From NCBI RefSeq assembly GCF_039534125.1, contig NZ_BAAAUV010000004.1, positions 62,001 through 126,000 on the forward strand: a stretch of DNA of 64,000 nucleotides, given 5' to 3'. Shown here piece by piece: positions 8,268 to 16,937 of this stretch. The DNA comes from Actinocorallia longicatena. GTDB lineage: Bacteria > Actinomycetota > Actinomycetes > Streptosporangiales > Streptosporangiaceae. A program made the translations under genes and the position numbers. Each line of letters begins with the position of its first letter. The first letter of the stretch is position 1. A model generated the notes under the pieces. The model was not told where the DNA came from. It saw only the letters and a program-made list of their open reading frames with translations, and ran no database searches.

Positions 8268-9191
8268 GTGATCGATAGGAATACCAATGGATCGCTGGAT
8301 CTCGCCCAGCTGCGGACCTTTCTGTCGGTCTACCGCGCCGGGTCCCTGACCGCCGCCGCCAGGCTGGTCGGCCTGTCGCAGCCCACCGTGACGACCCAGC
8401 TGAAGGCGCTGGAGAAGAGCCTGGGGCGGCCGCTGTTCGAACGGCTGCCCCGTGGTGTCGCCCCGACCGCGGCCGCGGACGAGCTCGCCGCGCGGCTGGC
8501 CGGGCCGATGGACGCCCTCGAGGCGATCGCCGGCGGCGGTACCCGCGAGGAACCCGCGCCCGCTCCGCCCGTGCTGCTCGGCGGCCCCGCCGAGATGCTG
8601 GCCGTGCTGGCCCTTCCCGCGCTGGCCCCGCTGGCGGGCCGGGGCGTCCGGCTGCGCGTCACGTCCGGCCTCGCCGACGGGCTGCTCGACGGGCTGCGGT
8701 CCGGCCGGTTCGACCTCGTGGTCTCGGCGGTCCGCCCGCGCGGCAGGAGCCTGCTGGCCGAGCCGCTCATGGACGAGGAGTTCGTGCTGGTCGCCGCGCC
8801 CTCCTGGGCGGACCGGCTGGGCCAGGTGCCGCCGGACGGTGGCGGCCCCGCCCTGCTCGCGGGGGTCCCCCTGCTCTCCTACGCCGAGGATCTGCCGATT
8901 CTGCGGCGCTACTGGCGGCATGTCTTCGGCGCCCGGCTGGCGGCGGACCCCGCGATCGTCGTCCCGGATCTGCGGGCCGTGCTGTCGGCGGCCGTCGCGG
9001 GGGCGGGGGCCACCGTCCTGCCGCACTACCTGTGCGCCGCCGAACTCGACGCGGGAACCCTGGTCCGGCTGCTCGACCCCGACGATCCGCCGATCAACAC
9101 CGCCTACCTGGCGCAGCGGGTCGGCGCTCAGATCCATCCGCACGTCCGGCTCGTCCGGGACGTTCTGCTCGCCCGCGGTTCCACCTGGTGA
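8268..9191 (+). CDS. LysR-family transcriptional regulator
   Basis: A 307-residue LysR-type regulator. The N-terminal winged helix reads LAQLRTFLSVYRAGSLTAAARLVGLSQPTVTTQLKALEKSLG, followed by a linker and a periplasmic-binding-like effector domain (FDLVVSAVRPRGRSLLAEPL, FVLVAAPSW). The start is a GTG at 8268, giving a slightly extended N-terminus. Divergence from the DJ-1-like gene with a 72-nt gap is the usual layout for local control. Confidence 0.88.
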   Translation: MIDRNTNGSLDLAQLRTFLSVYRAGSLTAAARLVGLSQPTVTTQLKALEKSLGRPLFERLPRGVAPTAAADELAARLAGPMDALEAIAGGGTREEPAPAPPVLLGGPAEMLAVLALPALAPLAGRGVRLRVTSGLADGLLDGLRSGRFDLVVSAVRPRGRSLLAEPLMDEEFVLVAAPSWADRLGQVPPDGGGPALLAGVPLLSYAEDLPILRRYWRHVFGARLAADPAIVVPDLRAVLSAAVAGAGATVLPHYLCAAELDAGTLVRLLDPDDPPINTAYLAQRVGAQIHPHVRLVRDVLLARGSTW

Positions 9192-9215
9192 ATCCGCCCT
9201 TGAGATGATCGGGGC

Positions 9216-10280
9216 ATGGACAGCATGGACGTGGCCGTCGTCGGGCTCGGGCTGGCGGGGGCGGCGTCGGCCCGGGCGCTGAGCCGCCGGGGCCGTTCGG
9301 TGACGGTTTTCGAGGCCTTCGCTCCCGGCCATCGCAACGGGAGCTCGCACGGCAGTGCCCGGATCTTCCGCCGCGGCTATCTCGACCCGTTCTACATCGA
9401 GCTGACCGGGCGCGCCCGCACCCTCTGGCACCAGGTGGAGGCGGAGTCGGGCGAACGGCTGCTGACCGTGACCGGCGGCCTCGACCACGGCTCCGCGCGT
9501 GAGCCCGCACGGCTGGTGGAACTGCTCCGCGAGCACGGCGTCGCCGCCGAGCTGTGGACGGCGGGCGAGGCGGCGGCCCACCGTCCGGGCGTGGTCTTCG
9601 ACGGGCCCGTCGTCTTCGACCCGGAGTGCGGGGTCCTCGACCCCGAGCGGACGATCGCCGCCCTCCTCGCGCTGTCGGGCGCCCGGGTCCACTACGAGAC
9701 CCCCGTCCGCCGGCTCGAGCCGGACGGGCACGGGGTGCTCCTGCACACCGACGAGGGCGTGCGGCACGCGCGCACCGTCGTCGTGGCCGCCGGCGGATGG
9801 ACGGTGCCGCTGCTGCCGGACCTGGCCGGGCTCCTCCCGCTCACGGTCGGCCAGCAGCAGGCGTTCTACTTCCGCCCCGGCCCCGGGAGGCCGTGGCCGA
9901 CGCTCGTCCACGACAGCGACGACGGTGACCTGATCTACGCCCTTCCCGAAGGGCCGCTGATGAAGATCGGCGAGCACTCTCCTGGAACCCCGACCACCGC
10001 GGAGGCCAGGGACTTCGTCGTCGATCCCGCCGCCAGAGAACGGGTCACTGCCTACGTGGCGCGGTGGCTTCCCGGGCTCGACCCCGTTCCGGCCGGTGAG
10101 ACGTCCTGCCTCTACACCTGGGTGCGGGAGGAGGACTTCGTCATCGACCGCAGCGGCGACATCATCGTGTGCTCCGCCTGCTCGGGCCACGGCGCGAAGT
10201 TCACCCCGCTCCTCGGTGAGCTCGTCGCCGACCTCGCCGACGGCGGCCCGCCGCTTCCGCGCTTCGCCTTCCGCTCCTGA
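9216..10280 (+). CDS. FAD-dependent amine oxidase, monomeric sarcosine oxidase-like
   Basis: A 354-residue flavoenzyme of the DAO family. A Rossmann FAD motif (VAVVGLGLAGAASARALSRRG) opens the protein. SSHGSARIFRRGY matches the sarcosine oxidase/N-methyltryptophan oxidase flavin region, and Cys298 in TSCLYTWVREEDFVID aligns with the cysteine that carries covalent flavin in monomeric sarcosine oxidase. C-terminal CSGHGAKFTPLLGELVADL is also typical. It should oxidise an N-methyl or secondary amine with release of H2O2; the substrate is unknown. It lies 25 nt after the LysR gene in the same direction. Confidence 0.85.
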   Translation: MDSMDVAVVGLGLAGAASARALSRRGRSVTVFEAFAPGHRNGSSHGSARIFRRGYLDPFYIELTGRARTLWHQVEAESGERLLTVTGGLDHGSAREPARLVELLREHGVAAELWTAGEAAAHRPGVVFDGPVVFDPECGVLDPERTIAALLALSGARVHYETPVRRLEPDGHGVLLHTDEGVRHARTVVVAAGGWTVPLLPDLAGLLPLTVGQQQAFYFRPGPGRPWPTLVHDSDDGDLIYALPEGPLMKIGEHSPGTPTTAEARDFVVDPAARERVTAYVARWLPGLDPVPAGETSCLYTWVREEDFVIDRSGDIIVCSACSGHGAKFTPLLGELVADLADGGPPLPRFAFRS

Positions 10281-10385
10281 CCGGCGGGCGTCCCGGCGGG
10301 TGCGCCCGGGCCGAGGCGTGATCCACCGGTGATCCCGCGCGAGATCCACCGGTTTGGCCCGGCCGTTCGGGGAACGTTTGTGGCC

Positions 10386-10673
10386 ATGGGCGGCTTTGTC
10401 GGCACGTTGGTGAAGATCGTAGGAGTGGTGATCTACGAGGGAGTGGTCACCTGGGGTGCGAGCGTCCTCCCCGAACTCCTGCCTTACTGGCTCGGGATCA
10501 GCTTCGTCGCGGTGATCATCGCGGTGGCGGTGCCGATCGGCATCCTTCCCTTCCTGGCGCCCAGGACCGAGACGGGTCCCGAGGCCGAGCCCGAAGGGGG
10601 CCTGGGCCGGAGCCTGCTGAACCGGACCCGCCATCTCGTCGAGGCGTCCGGCGAGCGGGGCCCGTTCCGCTAG
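10386..10673 (+). CDS. Small membrane protein, unknown function
   Basis: About 95 residues. Two hydrophobic stretches (GTLVKIVGVVIYEGVVTWGASVL and YWLGISFVAVIIAVAVPIGILPFLA) suggest a small membrane protein, followed by an acidic and polar tail. The start is uncertain: ATG 10386, GTG 10380 and GTG 10329 are all in frame and none has a clear ribosome site. I do not recognise the family. Confidence 0.55.
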   Translation: MGGFVGTLVKIVGVVIYEGVVTWGASVLPELLPYWLGISFVAVIIAVAVPIGILPFLAPRTETGPEAEPEGGLGRSLLNRTRHLVEASGERGPFR

Positions 10674-10809
10674 GGTGATCTTGGTGCAACTTCTGATCGT
10701 CATGGTTCGTTGGCAGGTCAGAACACGTCTTCAGGAAAGGAGCGCTGGTGTCCGGTAGTTCGGACCCCGGTCATAGACGCAGGCGACCGCGAGCTCGGGA
10801 GGCGAGCCG

Positions 10810-12126
10810 ATGACGGTCGCGCTCGGTCTTGTCGCGGTCTTCGTGCTGACCGCCGCCACGGGATACTTCGTGGCGCAGGAATTCGCTTATGTCACCGCCG
10901 ACCGGCTGGCGCTGCGCCGGGCGGCCGACGAGGGGGACAAGAGGGCCGCCCGCGCGGTCCGGGTGCTCGAACGGCTGTCGTTCATGCTCTCCGGCGCGCA
11001 GCTCGGCATCACCGTCACCACACTGGTCGTGGGCTTCATCGCCAAGCCCGCCCTCGCCGAGGTGATCTCCCCGCTGCTCGAACCGCTCGGCATCTCCTCC
11101 GGCATGGTCGACGGGCTGGCCCTCGGGCTCGGCTTCGCGCTGGCCACCGTGATCCAGATGGTGCTGGGCGAGCTGCTGCCCAAGAACCTCGCCATGGCCA
11201 AGCCGGAGGAGCTGGCCCGCATCCTGGCCCCGTCCACGCTGCTCTACCTGCGGGTCGCCGCCCCGCTGATCAAGTTGTTCGACTCCGCGGCCAACCGCCT
11301 GCTGCGGGCCGTGGGGGTCGAACCCGTCGAGGAACTCCACCACGGGGCGACGCTCCAGGAGCTCGGGCACATCATCGGCGAGTCCGAGCAGCACCTCGAC
11401 CACGAGCACGTCGACCTGCTCGAACGGGCCCTGGTCTTCTCCGACCACACCGCCGACGAGGCGATGATCCCCCGCGTCGACGTGGTCACCGTCTCCGCGA
11501 CGGCGACCGTCACGGAGATCAACAAGGTGATGGCCGAGCACGGTCACACCCACTATCCGGTGCTCGGCGACCGGGTCGACGACATCATGGGCGTCGTCGG
11601 GCTCCGTGAGCTCCTGCCCGTCCCGCCCGAGCGGGAGGGGGAGGTCCTGGCCCGCGACATCGCGCGTCCCGCGATCGTCCTGCCCGGCAGCCTGGCGCTC
11701 CCGGACGTCTTCGCCGAGATGCACGACCGCGGCGATGAGGTCGTCTGCGTCATCGACGAGTACGGCGGCTTCGCCGGAATGCTCACCCTGGAGGACGTCG
11801 CCGAGGAACTGGTCGGCGAGATCGCCGACGAGGACGACCTCGACCATCCGCTCGCCCTCCAGCGCTCCGGCTGGTGGCACCTCGACGCCGGGCTGCGCAT
11901 CGACGAGACCGCCCAGGTGACGGGCGTCGACCTGCCCGAGGGCGACTACGACACCGTCGCCGGGCTGATCCAGCACCGCCTGGGCCGCCTCGCCAGGGCC
12001 GGGGACCTCATCCATCTCACCGGACCGGACACCGACATTTCCATCGAAGTGCTGACCATCGACCATCACGTCCCGGAACGGATCCGGCTGCGCGGCGAGC
12101 CCGTCCTGGCGGAGGACCAGCGATGA
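10810..12126 (+). CDS. CorC/HlyC-family membrane protein (DUF21 + CBS pair + CorC domain)
   Basis: A 438-residue protein with an N-terminal DUF21 membrane domain of four hydrophobic segments, including YFVAQEFAYVTADRLAL and MLSGAQLGITVTTLVVG, a GELLPKNLAMAKPE motif, then two CBS domains and a C-terminal CorC_HlyC transporter-associated domain (GDYDTVAGLIQHRLGRLARAGD). Such proteins are linked to magnesium and cobalt efflux; the name hemolysin is historical. It shares a 4-nt ATGA overlap with the next, related gene, so the two probably form a heteromeric pair. Confidence 0.9.
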   Translation: MTVALGLVAVFVLTAATGYFVAQEFAYVTADRLALRRAADEGDKRAARAVRVLERLSFMLSGAQLGITVTTLVVGFIAKPALAEVISPLLEPLGISSGMVDGLALGLGFALATVIQMVLGELLPKNLAMAKPEELARILAPSTLLYLRVAAPLIKLFDSAANRLLRAVGVEPVEELHHGATLQELGHIIGESEQHLDHEHVDLLERALVFSDHTADEAMIPRVDVVTVSATATVTEINKVMAEHGHTHYPVLGDRVDDIMGVVGLRELLPVPPEREGEVLARDIARPAIVLPGSLALPDVFAEMHDRGDEVVCVIDEYGGFAGMLTLEDVAEELVGEIADEDDLDHPLALQRSGWWHLDAGLRIDETAQVTGVDLPEGDYDTVAGLIQHRLGRLARAGDLIHLTGPDTDISIEVLTIDHHVPERIRLRGEPVLAEDQR

Positions 12127-13142
12127 ACCTCGCCACCGGCCTGCTCCTGACCCTCCTGCTGCTCGTCGGCAACGGCTTCTTCGTCGCCGCGGAGTTCGCG
12201 CTGGTCGCCGCCAAGCGGCCCCGGCTCGAACAGGCCGCGGCGGAGGGGAGCCGCGCCGCGGCCTCCGCCGTCGCGGGCATCCGCGAGCTGTCGCTGATGC
12301 TCGCCGGGGCCCAGCTCGGCATCACGATGTGCTCGCTCGGCCTCGGCGTGGTGTCCGAGCCGGTGATCGCCTCGGTCCTCACCCCGCTCTTCCACCAGGT
12401 CGGGCTCTCCACCGGTGTCTCGCACGTCATCTCCTTCGCGATCGCGCTCGCCCTGGTGACCTTCCTCCACATGGTCATCGGAGAGATGGCGCCGAAGTCC
12501 TGGGCGATCGCCCACCCGGAACGGTCGGCGACGCTCCTGGCGCTGCCGTTCCGCGGCTTCACCAAGCTGTTCCGGCCGGTTCTCACCCTGCTCAACGGGA
12601 TCTCCAACACCCTGCTGCGCCTGGTCAAGGTCCATCCCCGCGACGCCTTCGAGGTGTCACGGACCCCGGAGCAGCTCGGCCATCTCATCGAGGAGTCGCG
12701 CCGGCTGGGCCTGATCGAGGAGGCGGACCGCAACGTCCTCAGCCGGGCACTCGCGGCCCCGAACGCGGGGGTCGAGGAGATCACCACTCCGCTCGCGGAC
12801 GTCACGACCGTCTCCGTCCGGGACGACGCCGCGGCGGTCATCGCGACGGCGCGGCGCACGGGCCACACCCGCCTGCTGCTCCGCGCCGCCGACGGGACCG
12901 TCCTGCCGAGGCTCGTCCACGCCCGCGACGCCCACCTGGCCCGGGCCCTCGGCAGTGCCTACGACCCGGAGTCGAAGGCCCATCCGGTGCCGTCCCTGGC
13001 CGAGGGCACCGGGGTCGCGGACGCGGTGGCGCTGCTGCGCGAGCAGCACAGCCAGCTCGCCCTGGTCCACGCCCCGGACGGCACGCCGACCGGGCTGATC
13101 AGCCTGGACGACCTTCTGATCCGCCTCCTCGCACCGGCCTGA
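12123..13142 (+). CDS. CorC/HlyC-like membrane protein, second member of the pair
   Basis: A 339-residue DUF21 plus CBS protein, about 100 residues shorter than its upstream partner because it lacks the C-terminal CorC domain. NGFFVAAEFALVAAKRPRLEQ, MLAGAQLGITMCSLGLG and MVIGEMAPKSWAIAHPERS mark the membrane domain; weak CBS repeats follow. The ATG overlaps the previous stop. Long-short CorC pairs in one operon are common in actinobacteria. A terminator follows directly. Confidence 0.9.
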   Translation: MNLATGLLLTLLLLVGNGFFVAAEFALVAAKRPRLEQAAAEGSRAAASAVAGIRELSLMLAGAQLGITMCSLGLGVVSEPVIASVLTPLFHQVGLSTGVSHVISFAIALALVTFLHMVIGEMAPKSWAIAHPERSATLLALPFRGFTKLFRPVLTLLNGISNTLLRLVKVHPRDAFEVSRTPEQLGHLIEESRRLGLIEEADRNVLSRALAAPNAGVEEITTPLADVTTVSVRDDAAAVIATARRTGHTRLLLRAADGTVLPRLVHARDAHLARALGSAYDPESKAHPVPSLAEGTGVADAVALLREQHSQLALVHAPDGTPTGLISLDDLLIRLLAPA

Positions 13143-13161
13143 CGGCCCGCCCGAGCGCCGC

Positions 13162-13196
13162 ACGGCCCGCCCTTCCTCACCGAGGGGGCGGGCCGT
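13162..13196 (+). terminator. Rho-independent terminator after the CorC-like pair
   Basis: An 11-bp GC stem, ACGGCCCGCCC (13162-13172) pairing with GGGCGGGCCGT (13186-13196), is followed by CCCGTTTTCCC. It separates the CorC operon from the regulon start at 13.2 kb. Confidence 0.8.
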
Positions 13197-13226
13197 CCCG
13201 TTTTCCCGCCACGGGAGACCTGTTTT

Positions 13227-13241
13227 GGAAACGCTGTTTCC
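13227..13241 (+). promoter_or_regulatory. IclR-type operator, site 1
   Basis: GGAAAC (13227-13232), GCT, GTTTCC (13236-13241) is a perfect inverted repeat, the best central palindrome in the window. The third-arm position (13247-13252, GGTGAG) is poor. It lies 38 nt before the secreted-protein start and matches eight other sites between 23 and 50 kb. Confidence 0.75.
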
Positions 13242-13279
13242 CTTATGGTGAGGGCTTGAGCGAGAGACGGGAGCGCACG

Positions 13280-13966
13280 GTGGTACTGAGAGCTGGACGG
13301 GCGATGGTCGCGGCCGGGACGGTGGTGGGGGCGCTGACGGTCGGAGCGGGCCCGGCCGCCGCCGAGGGATCCGGAGCGGCGGAACTGTGCCTGCGGGCGC
13401 AAGGGCAGGTGGCGAACGTCCACAAGGCGGAGTTCGCGGCGGCCGGAGGGACGATGACCAATGTCGACTATCCCGACAAGGCGTCGTTCGAGAAGTCGAA
13501 GCCGCAGGTCAGCCCGCTGACGACCGGCTCCTACGTCACCTACGAGGACGAGGCGGGGACGCTGCCCGAGCAGATCAGGTGCAAGGGCAAGACCGCCGAC
13601 CATCTCCAGGCCGTCTACGGACAGGCCGTCGCGGGCCCCGAGCAGGCCTGCTCGGTGGTCAACGCCGAGACGCTCCGGCAGGTCGCCGCGGGCCTCAGCC
13701 CCGCGGAGCGGGCCGCGGCGCGCTTCCGTCCCGAGAACGTGGTCGTCGACGGCGACTTCCCCGGCTTCACCGGCTGGGACTGGCTGATGGACTTCCCCGT
13801 CGCCTACGTCGCCTGGTGGGACGGGAAGCTGCACCTGCCGTCCAAGGCGCTGTCGGCGCCGTGGTCGTGGGTGCTGCTGCCGGAGTCCTTCCGCGGGCAG
13901 CACTACTGCACCCTGGTCGCTCCGTCCCACCTGAAGCGGCTGATGCTCGGCCAGGCCTCCGTCTAG
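13280..13966 (+). CDS. Secreted protein of unknown function
   Basis: A 228-residue protein with a clear signal peptide: basic start, a hydrophobic core MVAAGTVVGALTVGAG and an AAA-like cleavage region near residue 29-31. The mature part (about 195 residues) has four or more cysteines and a Trp/Gly-rich C-terminal section (PGFTGWDWLMDFPVAYVAWW, SAPWSWVLLPESFRG). I do not recognise a family. GTG at 13280 follows a GGGAG ribosome site. The strong operator just upstream places it in the IclR regulon, so an extracellular role in substrate handling is likely. It is in an operon with the isochorismatase-type gene 8 nt downstream. Confidence 0.8.
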   Translation: MVLRAGRAMVAAGTVVGALTVGAGPAAAEGSGAAELCLRAQGQVANVHKAEFAAAGGTMTNVDYPDKASFEKSKPQVSPLTTGSYVTYEDEAGTLPEQIRCKGKTADHLQAVYGQAVAGPEQACSVVNAETLRQVAAGLSPAERAAARFRPENVVVDGDFPGFTGWDWLMDFPVAYVAWWDGKLHLPSKALSAPWSWVLLPESFRGQHYCTLVAPSHLKRLMLGQASV

Positions 13967-13974
13967 GCGCCCTG

Positions 13975-14598
13975 ATGGATCTCGAAGAGGACTACGCGAA
14001 GGCCGGATTCGGCGGGACCCTGGCCTTCGGGCGGCGTCCGGCCGTCCTGGTGGTCGATGTCGCGCTCGCCTACCTGGAGCCGGACTCCCCGCTGTACGCG
14101 GGGGTGGAGGACGCGGTCGCCGCCTCCGCGACCCTGGTCGCGGCGGCCAGGGAGAGCGGGGTGCCGGTCGTGTTCACCCGGGTGGAGTACCAGCCGGGCG
14201 GCGCCGACGGCGGGCTGTTCCACCGGAAGGTGCCCGCGCTCGCCGCGTTCGAGGCGGGCAACCCGCTGGGCGGGTTCCCCGCGGACCCGGCGCCGCTGCC
14301 CGGCGAGGTGGTGGTGGTCAAGCAGTACGCGAGCGCGTTCTTCGGCACCTCGCTGGCCGCGACGCTCACCGCGACGGGCGTCGACTCCCTGCTGATCTGC
14401 GGGCTGTCCACCAGCGGTTGCGTGCGCGCCACCGCGGTGGACGCCCTCCAGCACGGCTTCGTGCCCTACGTGGTGGAGGACGCCTGCGGCGACCGGGACG
14501 CCCGCCCGCACGAGGCGGCGCTGTTCGACCTGCGGCACAAGTACGGCGAGGTCGTGCCGCTCGGCCGAGCCCTGACCCTGCTCAGCGCGGCAGGCTGA
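13975..14598 (+). CDS. Isochorismatase-family cysteine hydrolase, N-carbamoylsarcosine amidase / maleamate amidase-like
   Basis: A 207-residue cytosolic hydrolase with the triad visible as Asp28 (VLVVDVALAY), Lys116 (VVVKQYASAF) and Cys149 (STSGCVRATAVDAL). The FFGTSLAATLTATGVDSLLICGLSTSGCVRAT region is typical of the N-carbamoylsarcosine amidohydrolase and maleamate amidohydrolase branch rather than true isochorismatases. In this island, which also has a cyclic-imidase-like and an Asp/Glu-racemase-superfamily enzyme, hydrolysis of a (substituted) maleamate to maleate and ammonia is an attractive role, but that is inference. Its 3' end overlaps the convergent CitE-like gene by 17 nt. Confidence 0.85.
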   Translation: MDLEEDYAKAGFGGTLAFGRRPAVLVVDVALAYLEPDSPLYAGVEDAVAASATLVAAARESGVPVVFTRVEYQPGGADGGLFHRKVPALAAFEAGNPLGGFPADPAPLPGEVVVVKQYASAFFGTSLAATLTATGVDSLLICGLSTSGCVRATAVDALQHGFVPYVVEDACGDRDARPHEAALFDLRHKYGEVVPLGRALTLLSAAG

Positions 14599-15400
14599 GC
14601 ACCCGCCTGGCCGACCGGACGACCGCCTCGTCGACGAGCCTCCCATGGGCGTCGACGCAGACGGCCGATCCGGCGGCCAGCGCGGCGGTGTACCGGCCGA
14701 CCACGTCCTCGGCGGCCTTGATCTCGTCGGCCGAGGGAGTGAAGACGTCGTGCACGACGGGGATCTGGTGCGGATGGATGCACGCCCGGCCGGCGAAGCC
14801 CAGCGCCCGCAGCCGCTCGGTGGAGGCACGGAAGGCGTCGAGGTCGCGGAACTCCGTGCTCACCGGAGCCATCGCCGGCGCGATCCCGGCGGCTGCAGAC
14901 GCCAGGACGACCATCGACCGGGCCAGCAGCAGCTCGAGCCCCTCCGGCCCAGGACGTACCCCCAGGTCGGCGCCCAGGTCGGCCTCGCCGAGCTGGAGCC
15001 GCACGACCCTCGGCGCCCGGGCCAGCTCGGCCGCCGCCAGGACCGCGGCGGCGGACTCCAGCAGCGGGACCAGCCGGTGGTGGCCGTCCAGGAGGGGGAG
15101 CAGCCCGGCGAGCCCGGCCACGGACTCGGCCTTCGCCACGCAGAACCCCGCCAGGACCGGCCGCGACACCGCCCGGACGTCCTCGTGCCCCGCCTCGCCG
15201 GGGTTGATCCGCACCCACAGCTCGGGACGGTCCCCGTCACCGAGGGAGTCGAGCCAGGCGGCGACCTCCCCCCTGGCCGCGGCCTTGCCCGAGAGCGGGA
15301 CGGCGTCCTCGAGATCGACGATCAGGGCGTCGGCGCCGCTGCCGAGGGCCTTGGCGAGTTTGGCGGGGGAGTCGCCCGGCACGTACAGCGCCGACCTCAT
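14582..15400 (-). CDS. HpcH/HpaI aldolase / citrate lyase beta-like (CitE) protein
   Basis: A 272-residue TIM-barrel lyase. The CitE signatures RSALYVPGDSPAKLAKAL, ADALIVDLEDAVPLSGK, LWVRINP and CIHPHQIPVVHDVF are all present. Family members cleave (S)-citramalyl-CoA, malyl-CoA or related beta-hydroxyacyl-CoA thioesters to pyruvate or glyoxylate plus an acyl-CoA. It is the last gene of the 11-gene minus-strand operon that starts at 23875 and overlaps the acyl-CoA dehydrogenase gene by 4 nt. In the island it could provide the final C-C cleavage into central metabolites. Confidence 0.88.
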   Translation of the reverse strand: MRSALYVPGDSPAKLAKALGSGADALIVDLEDAVPLSGKAAARGEVAAWLDSLGDGDRPELWVRINPGEAGHEDVRAVSRPVLAGFCVAKAESVAGLAGLLPLLDGHHRLVPLLESAAAVLAAAELARAPRVVRLQLGEADLGADLGVRPGPEGLELLLARSMVVLASAAAGIAPAMAPVSTEFRDLDAFRASTERLRALGFAGRACIHPHQIPVVHDVFTPSADEIKAAEDVVGRYTAALAAGSAVCVDAHGRLVDEAVVRSARRVLSLPR

Positions 15401-16560
15401 CCGATCACGTCCTTGCCCGAGATGAGGCCGCGGGCGATGACGGTCCGCATGATGTCGTTGGTCCCCTCGCCGATGCTCATCAGGGGGGCGTCGCGGTAGA
15501 GGCGCTCGACGTCGAACTCGGTGGAGTAGCCGTAGCCGCCGTGGATCTGCATCGCGGCGAGCGAGCAGTCGATGGCCGCCTCGGAGGCGACGGTCTTGGC
15601 CATGCCGGCCTCGGTGTCGACCCGGCGCCCGGCGTCGGCGCGCGAGGCCGCCCAGTAGACCAGCAGGCGCGCCGACTGCACCTTGATGGCCATGTCGGCG
15701 AGCTTCATCTGGATCGCCTGGAAGTCGTGGATCTTCTGCCCGAACGCCTCCCGCTGCCCCGCGTAGGCGAGGGCGGCGTCGTAGGCGGCCTGGGCGATGC
15801 CCAGCGACCGGGCCGCGACGTTGATCCGGCCGATCTCCAGCGCGGAAAGGACCTGCTGGAGCCCCCGCCCCTCGACTCCGCCGAGCAGCCGGTCGGCCGG
15901 GACCTCGGCCGCGTCCATGACGATCTCGCAGGACTCGGTGCCCTTGTAGCCGAGCTTCGGCAGGTCGCGCAGGACCCGGTAGCCGGGGGTCCCGGCCTCG
16001 ACGAGCAGGACCGACATGCCGCGGTGGGCGGGGTCGGCCGCCGGATCGGTCTTGACCAGGACGGGCAGCGGGTCGGCGTACCGGGCGTTGGTGATCCAGG
16101 TCTTGGTGCCGCTGACCAGGTAGCGGTCGCCGTCCCTGCGGGCGACCGTGGAGATGCCCTGGAGGTCGGTGCCCGCGCCCGGTTCGGTGAGGCCGATCCC
16201 GCTGCGCCGGGCGCCGGTCGCGAGCTCGGGCAGGTACCGCTCCTTCTGCCCGGACGTGCCGTGCCGGGCGATCATCCAGCAGGCCAGGGTGTGGCTGCCG
16301 AGGATTCCCGCGATCCCCATCCACGCCTTGGACAGTTCCTCGAAGACCAGGGCGAAGGAGACGAGGTCGGCGCCGAGCCCGCCGTACTCCTCGGGCACGG
16401 TCAGGCCGAACAGGCCGAGCTCGCGCATTCCCGCGACGATCTCGGTGGGATAGCGGCCGCTCGCCTCCCACTCGCGGGCCACGGGCCGGATCTCCCGGTC
16501 GGCGAAGTCCCGCAGGGTGGCGCGGAACAGGCGCTGCTCGGCGGTGAGCTCGAAGTCCAT
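15397..16560 (-). CDS. Acyl-CoA dehydrogenase
   Basis: A 387-residue flavoprotein of standard length. It shows GLTEPGAGTDLQGI (acyl-CoA dehydrogenase signature 1), SGTKTWITNA, and the C-terminal MQIHGGYGYSTEFDVERLYRDA and IGEGTNDIMRTVIARGLI, including the usual catalytic glutamate region. It should introduce an alpha,beta double bond into an acyl-CoA. Placement among MaoC hydratases, a thiolase-like protein and a DUF35 protein suggests side-chain beta-oxidation. The ATG overlaps the DUF35 stop. Confidence 0.93.
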   Translation of the reverse strand: MDFELTAEQRLFRATLRDFADREIRPVAREWEASGRYPTEIVAGMRELGLFGLTVPEEYGGLGADLVSFALVFEELSKAWMGIAGILGSHTLACWMIARHGTSGQKERYLPELATGARRSGIGLTEPGAGTDLQGISTVARRDGDRYLVSGTKTWITNARYADPLPVLVKTDPAADPAHRGMSVLLVEAGTPGYRVLRDLPKLGYKGTESCEIVMDAAEVPADRLLGGVEGRGLQQVLSALEIGRINVAARSLGIAQAAYDAALAYAGQREAFGQKIHDFQAIQMKLADMAIKVQSARLLVYWAASRADAGRRVDTEAGMAKTVASEAAIDCSLAAMQIHGGYGYSTEFDVERLYRDAPLMSIGEGTNDIMRTVIARGLISGKDVIG

Positions 16561-16937
16561 CAGGGGTGCTCCAGCGGTGTGAAGACGGGCAGGTTGAGCC
16601 CGTCGGGGAGGGGCGTCCAGGAGAGCCGGACGGGCTGGTCGCAGGCCCACGGCCCGTCGCCGGTGAGCCGGGTCAGCAGGATCGGGCCCTCCTCGAGCCT
16701 GACCCGGGCGACCGTGTAGGGCGTGGACTCTCCGGCAGGGGAGCGGTGCACGACGGTGAAGGAGTCGACGGTGCCGCGGCCGGAGACCTCGACGAGGTCG
16801 AGCGCGTCACCGCCGCATCCGGTGCACAGGGCGCGCGGGTAGTGCTGGAGCCGTCCGCACTCCAGGCAGCGCTGCACGGTCAGGACGCGGCGCCGGGTCG
16901 CCTCCCACCACGGTGCGGTGATCTCGTCGGGGGTCAC
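16560..16937 (-). CDS. DUF35 OB-fold / zinc-ribbon protein, partner of thiolase-like enzyme
   Basis: A 125-residue protein with an N-terminal helix, a four-cysteine zinc ribbon (CLECGRLQHYPRALCTGCGG, about residues 24-43) and a C-terminal OB-fold (GRGTVDSFTVVHRSP, TPYTVARVRLEEGP). DUF35 proteins form complexes with non-condensing thiolases; in actinobacterial steroid side-chain breakdown the DUF35 part of ChsH2 pairs with Ltp2 as a retro-aldolase. The GTG start overlaps the thiolase-like stop by 4 nt, consistent with a 1:1 complex. Confidence 0.9.
   Translation of the reverse strand: MTPDEITAPWWEATRRRVLTVQRCLECGRLQHYPRALCTGCGGDALDLVEVSGRGTVDSFTVVHRSPAGESTPYTVARVRLEEGPILLTRLTGDGPWACDQPVRLSWTPLPDGLNLPVFTPLEHP

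Noticed and set aside
7512..10703. Very long minus-strand open frame (over 1000 codons)
   Set aside because: Only the first part downstream of 8195 is a gene (DJ-1-like). The rest is a GC-rich shadow of the LysR and sarcosine-oxidase-like genes, with an His/Asp/Gly-rich low-complexity translation.
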